The position numbers were made by a program, and so were the translations under genes. Source: a virus. From it: 63,561 bases of DNA. Positions 16,271 through 23,585 of this stretch are shown here, piece after piece (the first letter of the stretch is position 1; each line of letters opens with the position of its first letter). The DNA lies in the IMG/VR virus record IMGVR_UViG_3300044801_000216, positions 1-63,561 of that record, one strand, 5' to 3'. The notes under the pieces were generated by a model. That model searched no databases and was not told the DNA's origin. It saw nothing but the letters and a program-made list of their open reading frames with translations.

Positions 16271-17538
16271 TCGTCCCACCCCATGCGCAACATCGTCAGC
16301 GCCTTTTCGCTGATGCTCCAGGGGCCGCTGGAATCCGGCGCGGGACAATCCAGCAGGCCGTGGACCTTCAGATCTTCGAGCGTCCGCTTGGCCGCTCCGA
16401 TGGCGATGCCGATCCGGCCGGCGATGTCGCTCGCGCCCTTGAGGCCGTTTCGGATTGCCGCGATCGCCGCGGCCCTGGTAGACGGCAGGCTGTCCATCGC
16501 ACAATGTCGCAGCACATCCAGGCTTTCGTTTGGCGTGCAGCCGATGCGCTCCATGCCACGAAGAAGCTGTGCAAAGGTGTTGGCTATGCGCGGTCCTAAT
16601 GCGGACCTGGTGATCCCGCTGATCTCGTTATGGTTCCAGCGGTCGCGCTGGACCGCCGATCTGCCTCTGGCGCAGAACTGCGACAGGATCGAGATCGTCT
16701 TGCGCTCACCGTCCGTCAGCGGCCGGGGCGGCGAAAACTCGTCCCAGTCCAGGTCCACCTCGAACGACCAGTTTAAAAAGTGCAGCGCCAGATCGTTCGC
16801 CTTGCCCGGACCGTCCGGGTTGTCGAGCGCGCTGTCGATCTCGTGATAGCCTTCGCTCTTGGGGTAGCGGTAATACAGACACCGTTCGCCCATTTCCGCG
16901 TTGGCGCGCTGGTTGTCGGGACTGTCGATCACATCCGTACAAGCCGCGACAAAGCCGATCTTGCCGGAGAACGAAAGCGTCTTGCCGCCATCGGTGCCGA
17001 CCTCGCGCTGGTAATGCTGGTCGTGCAGCATTCCGATGGCGCCCATTGAAGCTCTGCTGGCTGCCGGGTCGGCTGCTAAAACGGTACGGGCGAAGTCCAG
17101 CATGACCAGCATGCCGCGCGGGAACCCCGCCGGACTCTTGGGGATGCTGGCCAGAAGACCTCCCGTGGCGTCCGCCGTGCGCTCTTTCGCCTTGGTGCCG
17201 CTCAGCAACGCCGCTTTGCCGGATAGGTCTCCGCATTCGCGGCAGGAGTCCAAGTTCAGCAGTGGCTTCAGCAGTTCGGTCTTACCGCTCTCGGGCGGTC
17301 CTACCAGCATGATCCAGACCGGATACCCGCGCATGGTGTTGGCCACCAGCGCACCGCAGACTGCATAGAGCGGCCCAGGATCGGGAAAGTACAAACACGA
17401 TTGAATCGCGGACGCCAGCTTGTGAATTGGTGTGTTCGGGTTCGCCAGCGGCGACCGCGTGCTCGAAACCAGGAACGGTCTCGGGCGCGAAGGAGCGGAC
17501 AAGTCCGGTTTGTGATTGAGCGCGGCTTCTCGAATCAC
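16267..17538 (-). CDS. P-loop ATPase/helicase-like protein with C-terminal wHTH, 423 aa
   Basis: Walker A is VGPPESGKTELL at about residue 78 and RGMLVMLDFAR (about 145) the Walker B strand; a Cys pair (DSCRECG) lies between. The C-terminal ~100 residues look like a winged helix (GASDIAGRIGIAIGAAKRTL). The plan resembles plasmid/phage primase-helicase C-terminal modules that lack the primase part. It could load or drive the replisome. The start at GTG 17538 has no clear ribosome binding site and is uncertain. It lies just downstream of the ParB-like gene. Confidence 0.65.
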   Translation of the reverse strand: MIREAALNHKPDLSAPSRPRPFLVSSTRSPLANPNTPIHKLASAIQSCLYFPDPGPLYAVCGALVANTMRGYPVWIMLVGPPESGKTELLKPLLNLDSCRECGDLSGKAALLSGTKAKERTADATGGLLASIPKSPAGFPRGMLVMLDFARTVLAADPAASRASMGAIGMLHDQHYQREVGTDGGKTLSFSGKIGFVAACTDVIDSPDNQRANAEMGERCLYYRYPKSEGYHEIDSALDNPDGPGKANDLALHFLNWSFEVDLDWDEFSPPRPLTDGERKTISILSQFCARGRSAVQRDRWNHNEISGITRSALGPRIANTFAQLLRGMERIGCTPNESLDVLRHCAMDSLPSTRAAAIAAIRNGLKGASDIAGRIGIAIGAAKRTLEDLKVHGLLDCPAPDSSGPWSISEKALTMLRMGWDE

Positions 17539-17616
17539 ACAGATACCAGTAAGTAATCGGGATTAAACGAACGGAACTAACTTAACACCAAACGTCGGGT
17601 AAGTGCAAGAGCGAAG
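17539..17616. other. Short intergenic gap
   Basis: 78 bases between the ParB-like gene and the ATPase gene. It is richer in A and T than its surroundings. I see no clear promoter or hairpin. Confidence 0.4.
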
Positions 17617-18939
17617 TTACTTGCCCTTCTTGACTGGCTTCTTCGTTGCGGGCTTCGGCGCGGTCTTCTTCGCCGCCGGTGCGACGGTCTTCTTCGCCGC
17701 TTTGGCAATCTTGGACTTCGGCCGCTTGGCCGCGGCTTCTTCGACCAGTAGGGCTATCTGGTTCCAGTGCTCGATCACTTCTTGGTCCAGCGCGTCGCCT
17801 CTCCACCACTGGTCGCCCAAGGTCGAGATGAAGTTCCGCATCACATCCGGGTAAGAAGCTCCGCGCAGTACTTCGAGCAGTTTGCGCAGCTCGGCCGGCG
17901 TCTTCTGAAGCGGCCTGTCGGCCTTCAGAGCCTTGGCTTCCTTGGCGGCCTGGCGGATGTGCTTCTTCTCGACTTTGACGGGTACGGCCGCTCCGGCTGC
18001 CTTGTCCGTCCCGGTCGCCCCAGCCGCTTTGGCCGCTTTGGCCGCTTTCTCGGCTGCGATGCGCTCTTTGTGCTTCCTGCGCTGTTCGTCGAACACACCC
18101 TTGGGCGTCTTGACGGCCGGTTTGCCCCTTTTTACCGGCGCGGACGCCTCTTCCTTGCCACCGTCCTGCAATTCCTGGACCGCTGGCGCGTCCGTTTCGA
18201 CTTCCGGCGTGGGTAGGACCGGCTCGGGTGCAATTGAAGCCTTCTGAGCGGCACGGACGCGCTCCTCTTCGGCAATCTTCTGCGCCCCGGACACGACTAC
18301 ACCCGCTTTGGACGGTTCGACGTGCGTCAAGGCAAAGAACGCCGCGTCGGCGCGCATGCCGCCACTGGCGACTTGGGTCAGCAAATCGTCGTAGACCGCT
18401 TGCTCCATCGCTTCGGGCTTGTGCAGCAGTTTGTCGTGCTCGCTCACTTGCGCCCGCGACACCCCCAGGTACAGAGCTACCTCGCGCGTTCCTTCCCAGC
18501 CATGCGACGCGCGCAGGTCTTGACACAGCTTAGCGAGTTGCAGCGCGGTATACCCGCGGCGCTTCAGATTGGCATGAATGGCCAGCCTGAGTGCGTCTTC
18601 GGGCGAACCGGACGCGCCGACGGCGCAAAGAAGCTGGAACGGCTCCTTGGCGTCGATCCGCCTGGCGGCCTTCAGGCGCCGTCCGCCGTCGATCAGATAA
18701 TACGCGCCGTCGGCGCGCTGTTCGACTACGCAGGGCACGATCTGGCCGTTGGACTGAAGCGACTTGGCCAGCGCGCCGATGCTGTCGTCCTCGTCGGGCG
18801 GCAGCGGCTCGGGACGGCTCTTGGCCACCAGCGGATCGACGACGATCTGATTGGGGCGCAGGAAGACCAGGCGCGGACCAGTAGTGGGTTCACTTGGATG
18901 CGCGCTGTTTTCGTTCACGACTGTTTCGACTCTTGCCAT
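17617..18939 (-). CDS. ParB-like DNA-binding protein, 440 aa
   Basis: Residues ~25-120 match the ParB/Spo0J N-terminal domain: FLRPNQIVVDPL, SIGALAKSLQSNGQIVPCVV, YYLIDGGRRLKAARR (the G-x-R-R box). Residues ~125-175 hold a helix-turn-helix (REVALYLGVSRAQVSEHDKL). The last ~200 residues are Lys/Ala-rich with a helical block and a strongly basic tail (KKTVAPAAKKTAPKPATKK). No ParA gene is seen. It may partition a plasmid-like prophage, silence or regulate transcription, and could be the reader of the dispersed 13-bp palindromes. Overlaps the XRE gene by 50 bases. Confidence 0.8.
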   Translation of the reverse strand: MARVETVVNENSAHPSEPTTGPRLVFLRPNQIVVDPLVAKSRPEPLPPDEDDSIGALAKSLQSNGQIVPCVVEQRADGAYYLIDGGRRLKAARRIDAKEPFQLLCAVGASGSPEDALRLAIHANLKRRGYTALQLAKLCQDLRASHGWEGTREVALYLGVSRAQVSEHDKLLHKPEAMEQAVYDDLLTQVASGGMRADAAFFALTHVEPSKAGVVVSGAQKIAEEERVRAAQKASIAPEPVLPTPEVETDAPAVQELQDGGKEEASAPVKRGKPAVKTPKGVFDEQRRKHKERIAAEKAAKAAKAAGATGTDKAAGAAVPVKVEKKHIRQAAKEAKALKADRPLQKTPAELRKLLEVLRGASYPDVMRNFISTLGDQWWRGDALDQEVIEHWNQIALLVEEAAAKRPKSKIAKAAKKTVAPAAKKTAPKPATKKPVKKGK

Positions 18940-19228
18940 GGAAGGATTCCTCGTCGGGCGGTAAAGTATTCGTCTTTGGCTTTGGCTGGTACAAACCGTT
19001 GACCTGGTCCAGCGTCCAGCCCATCAGCTTGGCGACCTTCTGCGCCACGCCCATGGACGGCCTGCTGTGGCCGTTCAGGATGCGGCCAGCATATGTGGAG
19101 CTGATGCCGATGGACTTGCCGATGCGCCGCAGATCCACGTCCGGATAAGACGCGCAGCGCCGTCCCCGCGTGCCTGGGGCGCGCTGGGGGACCGGATTGG
19201 ACGGTTGCAACTGTCTGGCCTTGGCCAT
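18890..19228 (-). CDS. XRE-family (Cro/CI-like) repressor candidate, 112 aa
   Basis: A helix-turn-helix of the XRE type spans about residues 35-85: DLRRIGKSIGISSTYAGRIL then SRPSMGVAQKVAKLMGWTLD. It is the first gene of the leftward replication block and is divergent from the zinc-ribbon gene, the place where a phage switch repressor is expected. ATG 19228 is chosen because the candidate promoter at 19237-19265 would start RNA near 19230, giving an almost leaderless message; a start at 19246 is also open. A perfect 13-bp palindrome lies 55 bases upstream. Confidence 0.75.
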   Translation of the reverse strand: MAKARQLQPSNPVPQRAPGTRGRRCASYPDVDLRRIGKSIGISSTYAGRILNGHSRPSMGVAQKVAKLMGWTLDQVNGLYQPKPKTNTLPPDEESFHGKSRNSRERKQRASK

Positions 19229-19236
19229 GCAGAACA

Positions 19237-19265
19237 ACCGTATCATATCGTGCAGTGGAAGTCAA
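19237..19265 (-). promoter_or_regulatory. Candidate leftward promoter for XRE/replication block
   Basis: On the minus strand TTGACT (19265-19260), 17-base spacer, TACGGT (19242-19237) preceded by TG two bases before (extended -10 style). RNA would start near 19230. Confidence 0.45.
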
Positions 19266-19283
19266 CAATCAAAATGCGGAGCC

Positions 19284-19296
19284 TGTAGAGTCTACA
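19284..19296. promoter_or_regulatory. 13-bp operator-like palindrome, perfect copy
   Basis: TGTAGAGTCTACA, 18 bases upstream of the -35 of the leftward candidate promoter and in front of the XRE gene, as for an autoregulatory operator. Confidence 0.65.
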
Positions 19297-19417
19297 TGGA
19301 TCGCAAAACTTGGAAAGAGGCGGGGTGTCCGCCGGGCATACCGCGATGTCCGGCGGGCGCCCCGCTCAAGGAGGCGAACGACAGATGCAGAGGTGAGCAT
19401 GTTGCGAGCACGAGATC

Positions 19418-19446
19418 ATGGTAGCGCAGGAGCGAGTGGAAGTCAA
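19418..19446 (-). promoter_or_regulatory. Second candidate leftward promoter
   Basis: On the minus strand TTGACT (19446-19441), 17-base spacer, TACCAT (19423-19418). The sequence around the -35 is a duplicate of the first promoter's (shared ATTRTTGACTTCCACT). Confidence 0.4.
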
Positions 19447-19493
19447 TAATGGCGTGGGGTCTTGAGTATTGTATCAAAAGTGGAAAATGTTAG

Positions 19494-19570
19494 AGTTGTG
19501 CTTTCCGCGTAGAACTAAGAGGATTAGAATCCCCCCTAAATCTCTTTAGTTCTACGCGGAAAGCACAACT
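19494..19570. repeat. Long inverted repeat, 25-bp perfect arms
   Basis: Left arm 19494-19518 begins AGTTGTGCTTTCCGCG; right arm 19546-19570 is its exact reverse complement. With one bulged G the stem can continue (AGAGGATT against AATCTCT) to about 32 bp around a C-rich loop. It stands 34 bases upstream of the ATG of the zinc-ribbon gene. T-rich sequence follows on both strands (TTTCTCTTTT on +), so it could work as a bidirectional terminator or attenuator, or be a recombination or protein site. Confidence 0.9.
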
Positions 19571-19604
19571 TTCTCTTTTGCCAGTTTTATGTTATAGTCA
19601 CGGT

Positions 19605-20717
19605 ATGAATCACCACATATCGTCTATCTTCATGCCAGGACAGAAGTTAGAAGGCACGATGCTGACCGTGATCGGTCCCACTGGTACTACCTGGAGGATG
19701 ATTCGCTGTCGTTGCGACTGCGGAAACGAGTTCGTCGCCACCTATGGGGCGCTCTTTTATGGCAAGTATTCGTGCGGCTGTAGACGCCGCAACGGCTCGA
19801 TGTTTCATTCGGGCGAGCGCGTTCTGGACAGTATGCTGACCGTGATCGGCCCCTTCGCAGGTTCCTGGTCGCATATCCAATGCTTGTGCGACTGCGGCAA
19901 AGAGGTGGTGATACGCTACCAAAACCTGCGCACCGGACAGTACTCCTGCGGTTGCCAGCGGCGTTTGCGAGAGTGTGTGTTCAAACCGGGCGAGCGTTTG
20001 CCCGACACGATGCTGACCGTAATCGGACCGGAATACTCGAACTCCTGGTCGTATGTGCGGTGCTTGTGCGACTGCGGCGCGGAGATTGTAGTCAGCTATC
20101 AGCGCTTGCGGTCCGGCAAGTTCTCGTGCGGTTGCAAACGCAAACTGCGTCCCGACATGGCCGACCATACGGGATGGACGACTGCCACAGTCTACGGCAA
20201 CGACGGACGCGGCCGTAAGCTGACCATCTTGTATTTCGATCCGGAAAGCCAGCAGTGGGTCTACTTGTGCCACTGCTGCGCCGAGGTGTTCCAATTGCCG
20301 CGGGGAGCGCGCAGGGGTGTACAGGACACGCTGCACGAACTGGCCGGCGCTATCTGTCCCAACTTCTTAGGCGAGTTTGTGCCGGCCTTCTACGCGAACG
20401 ACCGTCTCAGCTTCACATCCGGGGGCAGCCGTATGGTGGGCGCCGAATGCCTGGCGCGCAAACTGGAAGCGCGCGGTTTGAACAAGTTCGTCAAGCGCGA
20501 CTACAAAGGCGCTCTGGAAGGCTTCTATGTGCCGTCCGACGGCAGTTTCCCACAGATCAGAATCGAAGTCTCGGAGATGAAAGCGATGGTCGAGCGCGAG
20601 CCCGAGCTGCTCAAGCTGGGACTCGCCAAACCACCCGAGCCACAACCGGTCAAGCAAGTCATCGACGAAGACGCGGAAGGCTTCGCGGAACTCGACAAGA
20701 CCGGCGCGGAAGACTGA
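19605..20717 (+). CDS. Triple zinc-ribbon DNA-binding-like protein, 370 aa
   Basis: Three tandem modules of about 50 residues (about 10-62, 65-115, 118-170) share the pattern MLTVIGP...W..(I/V)RC.CDCG.E.V..Y..L..G..SCGC.R+. One such CDCG...SCGC module usually precedes an AP2 or HNH domain in phage endonucleases and regulators; here it is triplicated with no nuclease motif visible. A Cys pair (LCHCC) and an unknown C-terminal domain follow. ATG 19605 lies 6 bases after a TATAGT -10-like hexamer, so it may be leaderless. As the only + strand gene in the regulatory centre it could be an antirepressor or early regulator. Confidence 0.65.
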   Translation: MNHHISSIFMPGQKLEGTMLTVIGPTGTTWRMIRCRCDCGNEFVATYGALFYGKYSCGCRRRNGSMFHSGERVLDSMLTVIGPFAGSWSHIQCLCDCGKEVVIRYQNLRTGQYSCGCQRRLRECVFKPGERLPDTMLTVIGPEYSNSWSYVRCLCDCGAEIVVSYQRLRSGKFSCGCKRKLRPDMADHTGWTTATVYGNDGRGRKLTILYFDPESQQWVYLCHCCAEVFQLPRGARRGVQDTLHELAGAICPNFLGEFVPAFYANDRLSFTSGGSRMVGAECLARKLEARGLNKFVKRDYKGALEGFYVPSDGSFPQIRIEVSEMKAMVEREPELLKLGLAKPPEPQPVKQVIDEDAEGFAELDKTGAED

Positions 20718-20729
20718 TCCGTTCCCGTT

Positions 20730-20742
20730 TGTAGAGTCTACA
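20730..20742. promoter_or_regulatory. 13-bp operator-like palindrome, perfect copy between convergent genes
   Basis: TGTAGAGTCTACA with 7-bp arms (TTGTAGA / TCTACAA), filling most of the 27-bp gap between two convergent genes. This is no promoter position, so it fits a transcription roadblock ('stoperator') or partition-type site. Confidence 0.65.
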
Positions 20743-20744
20743 AG

Positions 20745-21044
20745 CTAAAGTTTGACGCCTTCTTCGGTACGCTCCATGCGGACGCCTACCGACACGCCGA
20801 GCGAAAATGCGTGCAGGAACAAGCTTTTGGAAAACTCGTGCGGCAGCGGTTTCCTGCCGTGCTGCACCAGGAACCCCGTCACGATAGCCATGGCCATCGC
20901 ATCCGCCATGTCCAAGATGCCCGGCACCGCGTCTACGTCTTTGGCGAATTCCTGCTGGGTGGCCGTGAGCCGGTCAACGTCGTCCGGCGCCGGATTGCCC
21001 TCGAATACCACGAAGTTCTGCATCGCTTCCTGAAGCGTCATCAT
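20745..21044 (-). CDS. Hypothetical protein, 99 aa
   Basis: A mostly helical, acidic protein (MMTLQEAMQNFVVFEGNPAP...) with a moderately hydrophobic stretch (about 45-62, MADAMAMAIVTGFLVQHG). Its ATG 21044 overlaps the stop of the integrase gene (ATGA), so the two are coupled. It is the last gene of the leftward small-gene block. Being coupled to an integrase, an excisionase role is conceivable, but the sequence has no recognisable excisionase helix-turn-helix or basic winged helix. Confidence 0.55.
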   Translation of the reverse strand: MMTLQEAMQNFVVFEGNPAPDDVDRLTATQQEFAKDVDAVPGILDMADAMAMAIVTGFLVQHGRKPLPHEFSKSLFLHAFSLGVSVGVRMERTEEGVKL

Positions 21045-22024
21045 CTGGGTTCGTCTCCTCTGCCGTTCTCCAAGTCCATATAATCTCCTGCGTTGGCTTC
21101 TTCGCCGGTCCTGGTGTAGATCTCGGTCGTCTTCAGACTCGCATGTCCCAGGCTGTGCTGGATGGTTTCCAGCGGAGCGCCGCCTAAGCGCGACAGTTTG
21201 GCGTAGGTGCGTCTGAGATCGTGAGGTCTAAGTCGTGGTACGCCGATCGTTGTGCCGTAGCGTTTGACGATGTCTCTGACCGCCGCGGCCGACAGAGACC
21301 CGTTGATTGTGCCGCCGCGATCGACCGACCGCAGCAGGTAACCGTCGATAATCCCCGCCGCTTTGTGCCAGGCTTCGATGGTCTTCTGAGCCCACTGAGG
21401 CACCGCGATGCTTCGGATACGTCCGCCTTTGCCGACCAGGTTGACCAGCAGCATGTGGCCGGCCCTGTATTCGATCTGCTGGATTGTGCAGCCGCACGCT
21501 TCGGAACGGCGCAGGCCGCAGCCTAACAGCAGCGCCAGGACAGCGCGGTCGCGCCGTCCGATCGTGGTTGTGCCGCTGGGCGCCAGCAGCAGTTGTATGC
21601 ATTGCGCCTTGTCGAGCCACAAGCCGGTTCTGACGCCCGAGATCCGTTTGGCCTTGATTGCGCCTATGCGGACCGCCGCGTCGTGTTCGATCCAGCCGAG
21701 TTCTCCGGCTTCGATGGCGAGCTTCTTTAGCGCCGCCAAGGCTTGATTGCGCACTTGGGGGCTCGATTGTGCCACTTCCAAGCTGCGCAGCCAGGCTTTG
21801 ACGCTCTCGCGGTCCAGCGCCGTTGCGCCCGTTGTGCCGCCGGACCAGGCCAGCCAGGCTTTGATGCGCTGGTGGTAGACCCGGCGCGAACAGTCGGAGA
21901 GTCCCGATAGCGCCGCTGCGATGCAGCGGTCGGCCAGGGACGGAGATTGAGATTGTGCCGGCGCTTGTGCCGGCGCGCGTATTAGAGTTTGCGTGCTCAT
22001 GGTTGTGCTCATGGTTGTGCTCAT
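21041..22024 (-). CDS. int: Tyrosine recombinase / phage integrase, 327 aa
   Basis: The XerC/D-type catalytic residues are present: Arg in LLGCGLRRSEAC (about residue 171), Lys in GKGGRIRS, LRPHDLRRTYAKL (His-xx-Arg, about 266), HSLGHASLKTTEIYTR (His and the nucleophile Tyr, about 304). The N-terminal core-binding SAM-like domain spans about 30-130. The length is typical of XerC/D-like enzymes. The start at ATG 22024 overlaps the stop of a 47-residue membrane protein gene (ATGA) and gives MSTTMSTTMSTQ from a 12-bp duplication. It may integrate the prophage or resolve dimers of a circular plasmid prophage; no att site could be identified in this window alone. Confidence 0.92.
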   Translation of the reverse strand: MSTTMSTTMSTQTLIRAPAQAPAQSQSPSLADRCIAAALSGLSDCSRRVYHQRIKAWLAWSGGTTGATALDRESVKAWLRSLEVAQSSPQVRNQALAALKKLAIEAGELGWIEHDAAVRIGAIKAKRISGVRTGLWLDKAQCIQLLLAPSGTTTIGRRDRAVLALLLGCGLRRSEACGCTIQQIEYRAGHMLLVNLVGKGGRIRSIAVPQWAQKTIEAWHKAAGIIDGYLLRSVDRGGTINGSLSAAAVRDIVKRYGTTIGVPRLRPHDLRRTYAKLSRLGGAPLETIQHSLGHASLKTTEIYTRTGEEANAGDYMDLENGRGDEPR

Positions 22025-22164
22025 AGGTTTCTCGTCAGATAGATCAGCGCGCATACGGCCAACATCAGCAGAGCGCAAGCCAGCATCCAATGCGCCAGTT
22101 GCATGTCCGGCTTGCGCTCGATTGGTTCGAGCGGCTGTGTAGTGCGACGTTGTTGGGAGCCCAC
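22021..22164 (-). CDS. Small single-pass membrane protein, 47 aa
   Basis: A short frame from GTG 22164 reads MGSQQRRTTQPLEPIERKPD then one hydrophobic span (HWMLACALLMLAVCALIYL) and a short basic end. GAGGAG lies 10 bases before the GTG, which follows the stop of the upstream gene by 3 bases, and its TGA overlaps the integrase ATG. Both links support a real gene. The orientation (basic/polar N-terminus, C-terminal anchor) allows many roles; none can be assigned. Confidence 0.6.
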   Translation of the reverse strand: MGSQQRRTTQPLEPIERKPDMQLAHWMLACALLMLAVCALIYLTRNL

Positions 22165-22167
22165 GGG

Positions 22168-22452
22168 TTACTGCTCCTCGCCCGTGCGGGCTTGGACTAC
22201 TTCTGCGGTGTAGTGCATGTGGGCCACGCGGTCGAGTTCGGCAAACTGCGACTTCCATCCGTCGCACCAGTGCCGAATGTCCGCGAGCAGGTCGATCACG
22301 GCTTGTTCGCCGTCGCCGTGCGTGCTCGGGTAGCCGATCAGTTTCGTTATGCGCTCGGCGCGCACTTCGTTTTCTGTTCTGTAGGCCAGCCGCCGTTTGG
22401 CGAGGGCCCGGTCTTCTTTCGTTCGCTTCTGTGCCTTCTGTGCTTGTGCCAT
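22168..22452 (-). CDS. Hypothetical protein, 94 aa
   Basis: The basic N-terminus is rich in Lys, Arg and Ala (MAQAQKAQKRTKEDRALAKR); the rest forms likely amphipathic helices with Trp and His (DIRHWCDGWKSQFAELDRVA). Part of the leftward small-gene block, directly upstream of the membrane protein and integrase genes. A GGAGGATC precedes ATG 22452. No known family. Confidence 0.6.
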   Translation of the reverse strand: MAQAQKAQKRTKEDRALAKRRLAYRTENEVRAERITKLIGYPSTHGDGEQAVIDLLADIRHWCDGWKSQFAELDRVAHMHYTAEVVQARTGEEQ

Positions 22453-22539
22453 CGTTCGATCCTCCCGCCTGAAGGTCCGGGTGTCTGTCCGGGCCTTCGG
22501 GTGGAAGGCCAGCGCCCACGCTGGCCGGTAAATACCTGA
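22453..22539. other. Intercistronic gap with hairpin
   Basis: GGCCAGCG (22507-22514) and CGCTGGCC (22519-22526) form an 8-bp perfect stem with a 4-base loop. A closely related hairpin is in the gap at 23217-23294. No U-tract follows, so it is more likely an RNA processing or stability element than a terminator. Confidence 0.7.
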
Positions 22540-22923
22540 TTATCCCAATGCATTCGGGATAGCCACCTCCTCCGCTCCGAGTTGATGCACCCAGCGGCAT
22601 GGCGCATCTGGCGCAAGCGCGCGGAACAGATGGACCCGGATACCCTTTGCGCCTCGGACGATCTCTCCGAGGTAGCGGGTGCTTTCGGGTGTCCACTCAC
22701 GGAATAGGTACGTGACGCCAGAAGTCTTGAGCCTCGCGGTCAGATGGCGATGTGTGGTGCGATAGAGCGGCTGGCTGGCCGCTCGGGTGACTACCTGGGC
22801 GGGTAGCTCGATCCAGCCGCGGAAAACGAGTTCGTCCGCGTGATGGGCGCGGGCATTAGCGTTGGTTTGCCGCGCCACGGCGGGAGCGGCGAAGAGGGAC
22901 TGCATTAGGTCTCGTCTTGTCAT
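22540..22923 (-). CDS. Hypothetical protein, 127 aa
   Basis: Starts MTRRDLMQSLFAAPAVARQT, which resembles a short twin-arginine (RR) export signal with a weak hydrophobic part. The body carries aromatic and Arg residues and a central strand-rich stretch (VTYLFREWTPESTRYLGEIV). ATG 22923 overlaps the stop of the preceding gene (ATGA). Function unknown; the Tat signal reading is tentative because the hydrophobic stretch is short. Confidence 0.55.
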   Translation of the reverse strand: MTRRDLMQSLFAAPAVARQTNANARAHHADELVFRGWIELPAQVVTRAASQPLYRTTHRHLTARLKTSGVTYLFREWTPESTRYLGEIVRGAKGIRVHLFRALAPDAPCRWVHQLGAEEVAIPNALG

Positions 22924-23216
22924 GCGATCTCCTTGTTCCGCCGATACCCCCGGCGGCGTTTCAGTTTCGATGGCCGCAACCCGTGCGGCGTCTTGACCGG
23001 GCCACTCACTATGCGGTCCCAGGCCTCGCGCCGCAATCGGCGTAAACGATACGATATCAACTCCTCGCGCGCATCGGCGGTAAGTGCTGGGTACTCGATC
23101 TCAGTGAGTGCCGCTTCCTGCTGGCAGTCTTCGGGGAGCGCCAGCCATAACCAGCGGTGGATGTGGCCGTACCGGGCGGCCAGCGGAGCCAATCGGATTG
23201 TGGATTGCGGCAGCAT
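22920..23216 (-). CDS. Hypothetical basic protein, 98 aa
   Basis: A Trp/His-containing N-terminal half (GHIHRWLWLALPEDCQQEAA) is followed by a strongly basic C-terminal half (SYRLRRLRREAWDRIV, KLKRRRGYRRNKEIA). The charge suggests nucleic acid binding. It is coupled by a 4-base overlap to the next gene. No family recognised. Confidence 0.55.
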   Translation of the reverse strand: MLPQSTIRLAPLAARYGHIHRWLWLALPEDCQQEAALTEIEYPALTADAREELISYRLRRLRREAWDRIVSGPVKTPHGLRPSKLKRRRGYRRNKEIA

Positions 23217-23294
23217 AATTAATTCCTATTGTGGACGCGGGGCCGGGTGAAAGGGCCAGCGCCCATGCTGGCCGTGATACTTGGCCGGGCTTGC
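23217..23294. other. Intercistronic gap with hairpin
   Basis: GGCCAGC-GCCCAT-GCTGGCC at 23255-23274 forms a 7-bp stem; it closely matches the hairpin in the gap at 22507-22526. It is preceded by GGACGCGGGGCCGGGTG, a string repeated in the next gap at 23518-23534. Confidence 0.65.
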
Positions 23295-23498
23295 TTAACC
23301 CTCATCGACGATTGCGAGGCCAGTCTTGGCGGCGATACGCCTGGCTCTCGCTATCGCGTCCGCGTAGTGGTCATAGATAGCGATGGTTTCGGGAGCATCC
23401 ACGTGATTGATGCCTCGACTGACAATGTAGGGCCGGTCTGGATCGGTTTCGTCAATCCATACCTGTATGGTCTCTTGTTCGTCCATCTCATCCTCCAC
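23295..23498 (-). CDS. Hypothetical acidic protein, 67 aa
   Basis: A compact acidic protein (EQETIQVWIDETDPDRPYIV...) that ends in an Ala/Arg-rich helix (DAIARARRIAAKTGLAIVDEG), a strand-strand-helix plan like many small phage proteins that act on host targets. ATG 23498 or 23486 are both possible. It stands alone between two hairpin-bearing gaps. Function unknown. Confidence 0.55.
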   Translation of the reverse strand: MEDEMDEQETIQVWIDETDPDRPYIVSRGINHVDAPETIAIYDHYADAIARARRIAAKTGLAIVDEG

Positions 23499-23585
23499 CT
23501 GGCCTCGCCTCCGCTCGGACGCGGGGCCGGGTGGGCCGGGGTGCCAGACCCCGGCTATGCTCTCAACAGCTGGAGCGTCAAACCG
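23499..23585. other. Intercistronic gap with hairpin
   Basis: GCCGGGGT (23535-23542) and ACCCCGGC (23548-23555) form a perfect 8-bp stem with a 5-base loop. The string GGACGCGGGGCCGGGTG is shared with the preceding gap (23232-23248). Confidence 0.7.

Larger units (their letters stand above)
19247..19604. other. Divergent control region (358 bp, no gene)
   Basis: Lies between the leftward XRE gene and the rightward zinc-ribbon gene. It contains the 13-bp palindrome (19284-19296), two copies of a ~14-base element AGTGGAAGTCAAYAAT (19254-19269 and 19436-19449) each carrying a minus-strand TTGACT, a GC-rich hairpin-prone segment (about 19318-19375) and a 25-bp perfect inverted repeat (19494-19570). 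Confidence 0.7.
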
